Source of the DNA: Gonapodya sp. JEL0774
Lineage: Eukaryota; Monoblepharomycota; Monoblepharidomycetes; Monoblepharidales; Gonapodyaceae
Direction: 5' to 3'
Length of the DNA stretch: 64,000 nt
Assembly (NCBI GenBank): GCA_027604505.1
Contig: JADIIX010000030.1
Span: forward strand, 1-64,000
The position numbers were made by a program, and so were the translations under genes. Of the stretch, positions 46,210 through 55,641 are shown in pieces (the first letter of the stretch is position 1; every line of letters starts with the position of its first letter). The notes beneath the pieces are model-generated. The model saw only the letters and a program-made list of their open reading frames with translations, ran no database searches and was not told the origin of the DNA.

Positions 46210-47393
46210 TCAGTCGGGGGAAGAGGGGTGTGAAACTAGGTTGAAGGTACGCCTTGAATGGAGAAGAAGGTGATGAGGGACAGTCCCCAGAGGAAGATTG
46301 GCTTCAAAAGATTGCCTGCTCCGAGGTGGGCGCACAATCTGAGAATGAACAGCCGCGTCTTCGAAGTCCGTGTGACTAGCATTATAGACATAGCACAATC
46401 AAACCAACTCTCTGTCGGTGCCACGGGCGGGACAACTTGTTCACTCTCAACCGCTTGCCATCTCTGCTGTGGTCGCCGTTCAACTTCCTTTCATATTCTG
46501 AGACTATCAGAGTGATCCCGAGGGCCTCCCTCTCGACTACATCCGCCCACTGCCCACGGCGTTCGTGGAAACACTCAAGAGGCGCACAACAATACGAGTA
46601 CACACCTCAAGTGTCACGCCTTCCGAGAGTTTTTCGACTACAGTCCGCATTTCTGCAATAAGCGAGGCGGTTTGGGAGCGAAGATGAGAAAGATCGGTCG
46701 GGTCTGGCTAAACGACAAAAGGGAAGAGTAGGTTTTGTGTGAACAAAAGCCAACGTAGTTTTTGGTACGGGAGTGAGGAGCACCAAAACTCCATAAAATC
46801 GTGAACTGCGCGGTGTTGTTCAACTCCATAAATGAGTTGTTCCGACTTCCTCATTGGTACTGTCTCAAATACGGACAATCCTTACTCGAACATACGTACT
46901 GCGTCTGTTACATTAGCTTCTCTCGTGAGAATGAACTCTGCAAGTCCACCAAGGTTTATGATCTGTAATGCAACTCTTCGAGCGACCGAACCAGACTTCA
47001 AGAGTGGATCGTGGATGTGGAGATGGACTTGAAGAGACCCGGTTGCGATAAGAGTTGAATCAAAATCCATGGATATTCGATTCAAAGAACGGAAAGCAAG
47101 TACCTGCGAATGAATTGGGGAGAGCTGGGACGGCATACAGAGGTGGAGAATCGCTGGCAGCACCAAGAATGTGAACAACACACATTTGGAAAATGGCAGC
47201 TTCAGCGCAAGGTCCTGCAACGAGTTATGGTTACTCTCTCGTCTCTCGTGTTTCTTACCGGAATAGCATCTGGAGAATCTGGAGAAGAACTAATCATGAA
47301 CGAATGTGCACTCGTGTCGGTTCCACACCCGCCACAAATACAGTGTACAAAACCCAACTTTACTTGGCAGGATTCCCCAATTTTCTCTGCCAT
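46210..47393 (-). CDS. Unknown protein divergent from TBCE; model tentative
   Basis: Proposed exons are 47393-47259 (MAEKIGESCQVKLGFVHCIC...), 47214-46900 (ending REANVTD-A), 46707-46606 (PDPTDLSHLRSQTASLIAEM to GVTLE) and a final piece with IVRPPRSRQSFEANLPLGTV down to the stop near 46210. The second and third are the most coding-like: HDPLLKSGSVARRVALQIIN, then a coiled-coil-like IAEMRTVVEKLSE. Exon 3 is exactly 34 codons between a GTACGT...TTTAG intron and a GTGTGT donor. Introns are short (44 bases for the first). I do not recognise the protein. Alternatives are a different reading frame of exon 2 (VVHILGAASDSPPLYAVPAL) and extension into the frame ending at 45875. Confidence 0.45.
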
Positions 47394-49731
47394 GTCTTCC
47401 TCAAATGTAATCGCGCCATTACTTCCCACTTTTCCATTTAATGCTCGGACTGTGATAGGCGCCCGCGTCCGTGTAGGCGACAACTTCGCGACTATCCGCT
47501 ATGTTGGTCCGGTCCCAGCGAACTCCAAGTCCTTGTGGTATGGTCTCGAATGGGACGATCCGATCAGAGGAAAACACGACGGATCGCATGAGGGTATCCG
47601 CTATTTTTCGACACACTCCAAGCACCCCACTGCCGCCTCTTTTGTCAAAGTCGGCGGTACGGTTGCCGTCGATTTTGGACGTGGGTTTCTGGAGGCTTTG
47701 TTGGAAAAGTATGCCGTTGGGATAACAGACGCGGCGGCGATTCAACTCTCCTCCACCTATCCAACTGTAAGCTCCCTCGCGGAGCGAGTCGAGCGGCCCT
47801 CAAGTCTAGATGTGGAAGAATCTGGAGCGATTGCACCGAAAGAATTACCGGGCAGTTGGAAAGGTAACCTTTCCTCTTCATCACAGTCTGCATCTGCAAT
47901 GCTGCTCCCACTATCACAGCATACTGGGCCGGATACCGTCAGGCCCACGTTATCACTGTCCACGGACAAATCTCTACCCCTTTGGCTCCGTGGTGTGGGC
48001 TCTTGGGGTGGAAAAGACGTCGAACTCGTTGGATGGTCGAAGGTCGAACACCAACTATCCAATATACAGCTACTCACCGACGTGGGACTGGCTGGTGCAC
48101 GAATCGCAGGGCTGTATCACTCTGATGCTTTGATGCAGCCCCTTGTAAAAGTCGGCACTTCAGCGCCATATGACATGGGCGACTTGTCTGCCAGCGGAGA
48201 AACCTCAACATCACAAGACGCTGCAAGCTGTGGCAATGGTAATGTTGGGGACTCCGATGACTCTTCCAACCTTCTTCTCCGCTTGGCTCCGAATGTTCGT
48301 GAGCTTGACCTGTCACGCAATCTTCTATCTTCATGGCATTCCGTCGCCGCCATTGCCGCGCAATTGCGGGGGCTCGAATTGCTTAGGTTGGCTGGAAACA
48401 GGCTCGAGCCCTTGTACACAAGAGATATTGATATATCTGCGAGCACTGAAACCAAGTCCCTCTGTAAATCCTTCCCCCGGCTTGCAACTCTCGAAATTGG
48501 CAACAATGCTATCAAGACATGGTCTCAAGTTTTTGCCATCGGTGACATCATGCCAGCACTAAAGGAGCTTTATTTGGGGTTTAATGAATTGGAGACTCCC
48601 GGACTTCATTGGGAAGGAGGGGACGATGGTGCCACCACAGACGACAACGGGGAGAGTCATAAAAGAACCCCTCACCACTCCAGCGATGTTCATCGAATCC
48701 AACATTCACCCGCCTCGCCCAGTTTCTCCTCGCTTATTCTTGCATCATTGCCCCATCTGCGACATCTTAACATCGAACACAACTGCCTGAGTCGTTTCCC
48801 TTGGTCTCTTGCACACCACCCCACCCTCGAAGTACTCGCAGTGCAGAGAAATAAAATAGAGGGGCTGGAGTGGCCGAAGAACGAACCGGAGACTGCGTTA
48901 CTGTTTCCAGCTTTGAAATCGCTCAATATTTCTGACAATGAGCTTAAGGAGTGGACAGACTTGACACCTCTTGCCCGCTTTACGAACCTTGTAGATCTTC
49001 GCATCCGACGAAATCCATTCCTTGTTTCACCGCCCTTCATGCCTGCCCACGTTCCTATGGCCCAGGCCAACCAAGCATCCTCGACTGCCTCCCAGGACGA
49101 CCAACGGGCGCTGGTCCTTGCCAGAATAGGTACCGTGAAGATTCTGAATGGATCAATCGTGGGAGAGGTGGAGAGGAGAGATGCTGAGAGGTGGTACTTG
49201 GCGAAATGTGGGCTGGAGTTGGCAGGATGCTTGGCAGAGACTGTAGTTGGAACAGAACCTCTTTCTGGGGCGGCGAAGGGCTGGACTGGAGATCTCCCCA
49301 CTTCCGAGGATCAAGTTCCTCCTGATTCCGCCTCCCGTGCTGCCTGGCACGCTTTCCTCTTCCGTCATTCGCGTTACCCTTCCCTGTGTGGCCTCCATGG
49401 CCCTCCGGCTGCAACACCCAGTAGTCAAAACTCCATTGCTTCAGGGGGGTCGCTTAAAGGGCGAATGGTGACACTTAAAATTTTAAGGGAAGGAAAGGAT
49501 ATTGTGGAGAGGAAAGTGGTTCCAACAATGACCGTCAGGACAATAAGGCAAGTTGTTGGGAAGGCTGTGCTGGGAGTTGGGGATAGAAGCAAGAAAGGCT
49601 GGGCTGTATTGGTGAGAGCACCTCAAGAACTGCAATCTGATGGCGAGTGGGTGGAAATTGAGGATGAATTGAGAGAGCTAAGGTTCTATGGTGTTGGGGA
49701 TGGCTGGGAGGTGAGACTGGTGTGGAAATGA
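47392..49731 (+). CDS. TBCE: Tubulin-specific chaperone E (cofactor E)
   Basis: One intronless frame encodes 779 residues. The order is diagnostic: an N-terminal CAP-Gly domain (IGARVRVGDNFATIRYVGPV, then WYGLEWDDPIRGKHDGSHEG), leucine-rich repeats (VRELDLSRNLLSSWHSVAAI; LRGLELLRLAGNRLEPLYTR; LATLEIGNNAIKTW; LRHLNIEHNCLSRFPWSL; LKSLNISDNELKEW) and a C-terminal ubiquitin-like domain (VTLKILREGKDIVERKVVPT to the end). TBCE binds alpha-tubulin and, with TBCD and TBCC, releases assembly-ready heterodimers. It is longer than human TBCE (527) because of polar inserts between the CAP-Gly domain and the LRRs and within the LRR region. The chosen start (MSSSNVIAPLL) begins just before the CAP-Gly domain. 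The open frame extends upstream but lacks family similarity there. Confidence 0.95.
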   Translation: MSSSNVIAPLLPTFPFNARTVIGARVRVGDNFATIRYVGPVPANSKSLWYGLEWDDPIRGKHDGSHEGIRYFSTHSKHPTAASFVKVGGTVAVDFGRGFLEALLEKYAVGITDAAAIQLSSTYPTVSSLAERVERPSSLDVEESGAIAPKELPGSWKGNLSSSSQSASAMLLPLSQHTGPDTVRPTLSLSTDKSLPLWLRGVGSWGGKDVELVGWSKVEHQLSNIQLLTDVGLAGARIAGLYHSDALMQPLVKVGTSAPYDMGDLSASGETSTSQDAASCGNGNVGDSDDSSNLLLRLAPNVRELDLSRNLLSSWHSVAAIAAQLRGLELLRLAGNRLEPLYTRDIDISASTETKSLCKSFPRLATLEIGNNAIKTWSQVFAIGDIMPALKELYLGFNELETPGLHWEGGDDGATTDDNGESHKRTPHHSSDVHRIQHSPASPSFSSLILASLPHLRHLNIEHNCLSRFPWSLAHHPTLEVLAVQRNKIEGLEWPKNEPETALLFPALKSLNISDNELKEWTDLTPLARFTNLVDLRIRRNPFLVSPPFMPAHVPMAQANQASSTASQDDQRALVLARIGTVKILNGSIVGEVERRDAERWYLAKCGLELAGCLAETVVGTEPLSGAAKGWTGDLPTSEDQVPPDSASRAAWHAFLFRHSRYPSLCGLHGPPAATPSSQNSIASGGSLKGRMVTLKILREGKDIVERKVVPTMTVRTIRQVVGKAVLGVGDRSKKGWAVLVRAPQELQSDGEWVEIEDELRELRFYGVGDGWEVRLVWK

Positions 49732-49914
49732 ACGGATTGGAGAAGGGTCGGAGGATGGTTTAGAAGTCTAGGAAATGTTATTGGAGGTTTATTACCGCAG
49801 AACAATGTTTTGGGGTGAGTGATTTCGATGTAAATGTTAATACAAGTATGTCCCGGACCCTGGCGGAACCTCCGCATCGATCATTGAACATCCCCGCGAT
49901 ACCCGCCCTCACTG

Positions 49915-51582
49915 ATGGGCTCCAGCTCTTCCAAAACCAAAACCACAGACAACAAGGGATCTATCGCTCATTTGGAGGATAATGCAAGTGGGGGCTCCGA
50001 GGCAGAGAGGCACTCAAAGTTTGCAAGATGTGGGTTGCCAAGATGTGGAAGGACGGATGGATATGCAGTGGATGGATTGAAGAAGCTTTCATAGTGCACG
50101 GGCTGCAACGAACAAATTAATTGCAAATGCTATCTCGATTGAATGAAGGGGAGTGCGTTGTGGAATGTGCGACAAACTCAAATAATTGCTAGCGTTCAGA
50201 GGCTCGAACAGAGTTCTGGATGTCTGCACCATTGAACTGCACAAGGAATGGTGCGACCTTGGATGGATAGAGCTTGAGTGGTGCATGGCACGTTGTTCTT
50301 ACGTCGCCCCTCGGGAGAGGCGTCCAGACAGCGATGTATCGACGTTCAAGCAGGCACATGGGAGTTTGTGAACGGCTCACGCGAGCGTGAATAGATCGTG
50401 CTAAGCTACAGAGTAATCTTGTGTCTCCACTATCCGTCGTAGTCAACGGCATTGAGTTCAAGAAGATAAAGGCGGATTTTGAGCGGAAATCCTCCAACAA
50501 TAGCGACCCGCGTGTTATAACAAAGGAACAATTTAAAGACGTGAGTGCGGACAGTGGTTGGGTGTAGTGTTTGCAAACATCGCAGCAGGATTTCTTCCTA
50601 ACATCCCACACAACAAACACACCTGAATTGAACACTATTGCGAAGACCATTGCCTCTCATCTCACTGCCTTCCCGACCTACGCCCAGCGGGTTTTTCTGG
50701 AACGGCTTTTCGATGCATTCGATGAGGATGGATCCCAGTCCATAGATTTAATGGAGTTCATGGAGGGTTTAGCAGTTTTTTTGAAAGGAACGACGGAAGA
50801 AAAGCTTGAGCGTGAGTGATTGGTTGCATACTCTTGGAGTTGGAGTTGTGTGTGTATAGCTGATTGCCTGGAGTCATCTACACTGTTTCGTTGTTTCGTT
50901 GAAGTTTCGTTTAAACTTTACGATATAAACAAAGACGGAGAGATCACACGGACGGAGCTGACGGGGACGTTGGTGAACATGGTGAGACGAGATCCATCAC
51001 TACCCTCAGCAGTGGGGAGTTGTTACTGACCATACGCGTTCTGATTCACGGCAATATCAGCTCAGCAGTATGTATCCCGATGAAGACCCCACTGTAAAAG
51101 TTAACGAAATGGTGGGACGTTTGTTTGATGATTTGGATATCGACGGAAACGGACAGCTGGTAAATGCCCATTTTCTGTTGTTAAGTGGAGCGACAGTTGA
51201 TTTCTGCGTTCTTCATTGCACCACGACTTTACACCAGTCGCTCGATGAATTCAAATTATCTGGCTTGAAGGAGCCACTTATTGTCGATTTCCTTGACCAA
51301 TTTCTGGAGCCTCGAGAAGACCAAATTGAGACAGTAGGCGAAATGGGACCCCTCGTCGTCCCTGAGGTGTCCATTGAACAGCGAACTCGATCTAGTCGGT
51401 CCGTCATCTCTCTCGACGGTTCCAACCTTATAAAAACTGTCACCGCCAGCACCACCCCTCGACTGCATTCGAGGGGCGATGTGTCAGTGGTGGACGCGCC
51501 AGGGAAATGGGGAGGAGGAAGGGCCACGGATTCAAAGCCTACCCAGGCGGGGAATAATGCAGATGTGTCAGGGGATCAGTAA
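49915..51582 (+). CDS. Calcineurin-B/NCS-like EF-hand calcium sensor, probably N-myristoylated
   Basis: Later exons are firm: (about 50412)-50540, 50589-50811, 50905-50981, 51061-51159 and 51238-51582, all phase-consistent. They encode a degenerate first EF-hand (ADFERKSSNNSDPRVITKEQ), then canonical loops DEDGSQSIDLMEF, DINKDGEITRTEL and DIDGNGQLSLDEF, the last split by an intron. This four-hand layout fits calcineurin B or a neuronal calcium sensor. A 100-residue tail (REDQIETVGEMGPLVVPEVS onward) exceeds both families. The proposed N-terminus at 49915 reads MGSSSSKTKTTD, a good myristoylation signal, but the junction from that exon to the next was not resolved. Calcium-dependent signalling is likely; the partner is unknown. 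Confidence 0.8.
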
Positions 51583-51617
51583 TCGTTGTAATTTTGATGT
51601 ATCGATTATCTCTGTAT

Positions 51618-54483
51618 TTACACCGCCGTTGGAAAGAGTTTTCTGAATACGTCGATTATCTCTCCTCGTTCTCCCTGAAGCAAGCGTCCTAGCGAAGTCC
51701 TCATGATACCCAAAGCTGTCTCACGTGCTAACGGAGAGACGGCCCACGCAGCTTTTCGGCCCATGTCTCCTGTTTGTGGAGTAGCTACGGCTCCCGCTGC
51801 AATAGCAGCGAGTTGACTGGTTTCCACAGCAATTTCATTTACTTCCAGGACCTCTCGTTTCCTAGACAAGCATTCGCACAGAAGAGCTTCCTGCAGAAGA
51901 CGGCGTGGTTGGCTTGTGTATTCGAAAAGGTCACCAATGATTCGCACCTCATGTTCATTTAATGGATCTGCGTGAGCGTTGTTCATGAGAAATTCTCGGA
52001 GGAACAGGAACTTCGCTTTCAAAACGGGGCACGGGCAGGCGGTTTCCAGAAGCGCAGTGAAACCAGGATCCAGGAATATGTCAGCCATGGGTTGAGGAAC
52101 GAACAATTGTCGAGGGCTGGTAGCATAGATGGGAGAACAATTGACAACCATGGGGTCACCGCAGTGGAGCATTCAACGCACTCGAATCTATCCATCAAGT
52201 CTAACGCAATAGGCACAGGCAGCGTGTCGTGGCTGATAATATCCAATGGAGACACTTCACTGACGGGGCTTGGTAAAGAGTCAATCGTTGATACTGCGGG
52301 TTTTGGAGGGGCGGGAAGGATTCCTAAACCGAGATTCCACCTGAGGTGCCAGCAAACGGTTGAAACCAGAAGGAGGAGGGGGTGGCGAAGTAACGGAGAT
52401 AGTGGAGCGCAGACATACTAACGCATATTCTGGGACATTGCCATTATTAACCGCCGCCACTATCTCCGGGGTTGCAACTTGAGGGGCAAGGAAATCGAAC
52501 ATATCGAGTATTGTTGGGTTAAACGTTTGCCAACTGGGGAAGTTGGAATAATCATATCGCCTGTAATAATTTTCAAACACGTTCCAGACACGCACATCCA
52601 GCAACTGTGAATGTTCCAAAGAAAATTTGATCACTCACTGATCTATGTGGTCATGGGTATACCTCGGCACGCCAGAAGATTTCGATTGCTTTGGGGGAAG
52701 CGGCGAGAACACTGGCCGCGTCGTCAGAGTGGGGCCTGTTGGTGGCGGGGTTAGAGCCCCTCTCCCTGACCAACTTCGCCCCTCAGGAATGTCAACCTGA
52801 TGCGGCAGCAATCGCGGCTGCTTGGAACCAGCTAAGGCGAGCATGTTAACGCCACTTAAACTAGATTGTCCAAATTCGGCCAACTGCGACGGGGCAGAAG
52901 CCGCATTTGGGGCCCTTCCAAGTAGTCGAGGCTGCATCAGCGTGTCGTGGCCGGTGTGGAGTTCCTCCCGTGAACTTTTTTGAATGTACCCGTTTCCTGC
53001 GTCCATCTGGAAGAGCCAAGATTCTTGACGGGGTTGATTGGTGTAACCAACCGCTACCGGCATAGCCACAGATGACTGGTTGGATTCGCGACCACTGCTT
53101 GTCCTAAATCCAACAGCAGAAGCTCCAATAGCCACCGCTGTAGAGGGACTTTGATTCATGGACATTAGTGCTGTGCGTGGATGATCAAGATTAGGATTCG
53201 TTGGTCCCGAAAGTATTGCAGGACCATGCCTGACGGAACTTCTTGCTCCAAAACTGGAGGGTTGGTGCATGTTCATTTGTAGCGCAGATTGACTTGCAGT
53301 TCTAATCGTTGGGACCTGACCACTTCCACTTGGACCTACTGGGAGCTTAATTCCTGGAAGTTTGGTTAACTCAAATGGCGCCACTTCATGCATGGCATGA
53401 GTTCCCGCAGAGTCTATTCCTCCCACAGCGGTGGTTGGTTTGGCAATCCCATTCGGGACGGTCGTCGGATGCGAGAACTGCTGTCGCTCGTGCCCTGACG
53501 TTGATAACGAGCTCGCAGGAGATGGACCCAGCGATTGAACAGTTACCGCTGTCGGAGCATCATTCACACGAGAAAGGTGTACAGAGGAGCTCCAGGAGTA
53601 AGCACTGGTGGTGGGTCCAGAAGGGGCAGCTGGTCCACCAAAGATTCGGCTGTTGCCATCACCAAGCGATCCGTCTGTACACCTTGAGATATCCACAGCA
53701 CGACCAGCAAGAGTTGCTAAGATCTTGTCAATATCTGCATGGGCAACCAGCAAGATCTTTGAAGGTTGGTGGTCCTGTTGACTTATGGCACTTAAAGCGT
53801 CAACGGGGTTATCGGGCAGCACGACTGTTCGAACCACCCGAAAGACACAGACAAGTCAAAGCTAGCATCAAAGCTTTTGAGTGATCATAACTATCAGGGA
53901 GACTCACGATTATCCTCCATCTTAACGCTCTTCACCTCTCTCAAGACACGAACTTCCGTTTGCAGGGTTGACACCATCTCGGCTAAGTTTTTGTTCGTGG
54001 AAAGAAGCTGCGCTTTCTGCTCCGTCAGCTGTGAAACCTGCTCTTGCAGGGTCGCAAGTTGATTCTCCTTTCTCTGGCGCCAAGCTTTCTGGGCCTTGCG
54101 GTTCTGCTCTCTATCGAGCGGAGGTCAACCACCAGTCAACATTCGAAGTGAAAATTGTGATGTCAAGTAACTCTTCTGCCAAAATTTACTCACTTGCGCC
54201 GATCTTCCTCGTCCGAAATTGAAGGTCCACTTTCAGACTTCCTTCCCTTGAAGGAGTCCACAATCTCACCCGCTATGTCGTTTTAAACACGCAGAGCAAG
54301 AGCTCACCCTTCTGACCGATCGAAGTTCCTCTGGTATGATGTGTAGATCCTGTCAATATGGTTCCTCCACTGGAATCACCACCGATCCACGGAATTACCT
54401 TGCCCTCCCTCCACCTGCATAGACTCTCCTTTTTCATCATCTTCAAATTCGTCGTAGCTGCCTTTTCCTCTTTGCCGTTTCAT
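51618..54483 (-). CDS. bZIP transcription factor, Pap1/Yap-like basic region
   Basis: The basic region EQNRKAQKAWRQRKENQLAT is followed by a heptad zipper (LQEQVSQLTEQKAQLLSTNK, then LAEMVSTLQTEVRVLREVKS). The N-R-x-A-Q-x-A-x-R pattern is that of the Yap/Pap1 class. Upstream exons give SDEEDRRK, VDSFKGRKSE and TGSTHHTRGTS. Downstream, exon 53837-52635 is a long Ser/Pro/Gly-rich region. A conserved-looking C-terminus (WQTFNPTILDMFDFLAPQV; DIFLDPGFTALLETACPCPV; LLQEALLCECLSRKREVLE) ends at 51618. CPCP and CEC could be redox-sensing cysteines like those of Yap1; this is speculative. Linking the 52635 exon to the C-terminal exons is uncertain, so that part might be a separate gene. The start is ATG 54483 (MKRQRGKGSYDEFEDDE) or about 54440. 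Confidence 0.75.
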
Positions 54484-54702
54484 TGCAAACCAAGCGAGCA
54501 CGGTATCCACAACCAATTCATTGGGCGATCTTGCTCATCCTCCAGCCACACCCCAACACACCCCGACCATCAGGAGTCGTCGACCAAAGCCTTATGCAAC
54601 ACCGAAGACTAGTGCACCGTTTCGAACTGTCATTATTCTCTACATACAATTGCAGATACGTAGGAGCAGTATAACTGCCGTACATACTTTGAAGACCCTT
54701 AA

Positions 54703-55501
54703 CTAAACGGCATCCGATGACAACTCTACATAGTCATGGGAGCCTAAACCCTCCCTTCCAAACGGGACAAAGTCCGCGAGAAGTTTTTGTTTGATAAAGC
54801 CGTGGCGTTCGACAAAAAACTCCAGTGCTGCAACTTCTGACACGGGAACCTGGCAAACAAGCTCAACAGGTGGCTGAGAATGTGCGCTGCGGGCATGTTT
54901 TCGAATGTGTTGGAGGAGATCTGATGCTGTTGTTGAAAGTCATTTGCTTCGTTTGAATGAAAAAGCAGAGACCGAAGACAACCACACTCACCCACACCCA
55001 GTCGTCGATACGGCTTTAACACAACCAAGGACGATATTACAATACGAGATTTCGCACCAGAGCTTGCGGCTGCAATCTCTCGCTTGCACACAATGGAACC
55101 AACACATACATCATTGAAGAACGCTATAGACGTCATTGTGGGAGCAATGTTATTGTAAGAATTCGTCAGCGTCCAGTTAGATGGCTTTCAGGTTAGTGCC
55201 CACTGATTTTGAATCCGTTGCATGTAGGACAGTATCACCTCGTTTCAATTGCTCCACTTTTGACGAATATGATTCCACATGCCCATTTCGCTCGAGCCAC
55301 GGGAAACTCACCCAACTTTACCATCTCTCCTGCATCAAGGGCTTCTTTATGCCATCGTTCATTCCACTTCCGAGCAGAGGCCGCTTCTAAAACAACCAGC
55401 AGCTTTTTGTTGTTGGGGGTCAGATCAGCAAGCGTGATTCGCGAAAGACGAACACGAGGCTTGGAATAGCCATTAGCATCGTGGGGAGGTGCGGGCGCCA
55501 T
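54703..55501 (-). CDS. NAA50: N-alpha-acetyltransferase 50 (Naa50/San)
   Basis: Exons encode RLSRITLADLTPNNKKLL and a KEALDAGEMVKL end, then AFFNDVCVGSIVCKREI with LVVLKPYRRLGVG, then LLQHIRKHARSAHSQ to VSEVAALEFFVERHGFIKQK. These follow Naa50 in order: RIELGDVTPHNIKQL, FYKDVLEVGELAKLAYFNDIAVGAVCC, LAPYRRLGIGTKML and NESAIDFYRKFGFEI. The acetyl-CoA-binding R-x-x-G-x-G/A loop is RRLGVG at an exon boundary, and a GNAT fold is expected. Naa50 acetylates Met-initiated N-termini and associates with the NatA complex at the ribosome. The N-terminal MAPAPPHDANGYSK extension is longer than in animals. A tail ending ELSSDAV closes the frame at 54703. Confidence 0.88.
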
Positions 55502-55641
55502 CGGGTATCGAATTTCAGTATGTACGTCTCCTTATTTAACAAAGTGGTTTTTGGATCCCAGCCAGTTTGAGCCGGCCGGCCGTTGCCCGCCCCGCGAAGT
55601 GATCGTTCCTTGCCCACCACCGTTCCCAAAGTCCCCATCGC
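55502..55641. promoter_or_regulatory. Short bidirectional promoter, NAA50 / CFAP57
   Basis: Only 140 bases lie between the divergent ATGs of NAA50 and CFAP57. The stretch is GC-rich at 55570-55600 (gccggccggc). A housekeeping gene and a cilium gene therefore share one promoter region. Confidence 0.6.

Noticed and set aside
47110-47391. N-terminal extension of TBCE (MNWGELGRHTEVENRW...)
   Set aside because: No similarity to TBCE; the family starts just before CAP-Gly at MSSSNVIAP. The segment overlaps exons of the antisense gene.
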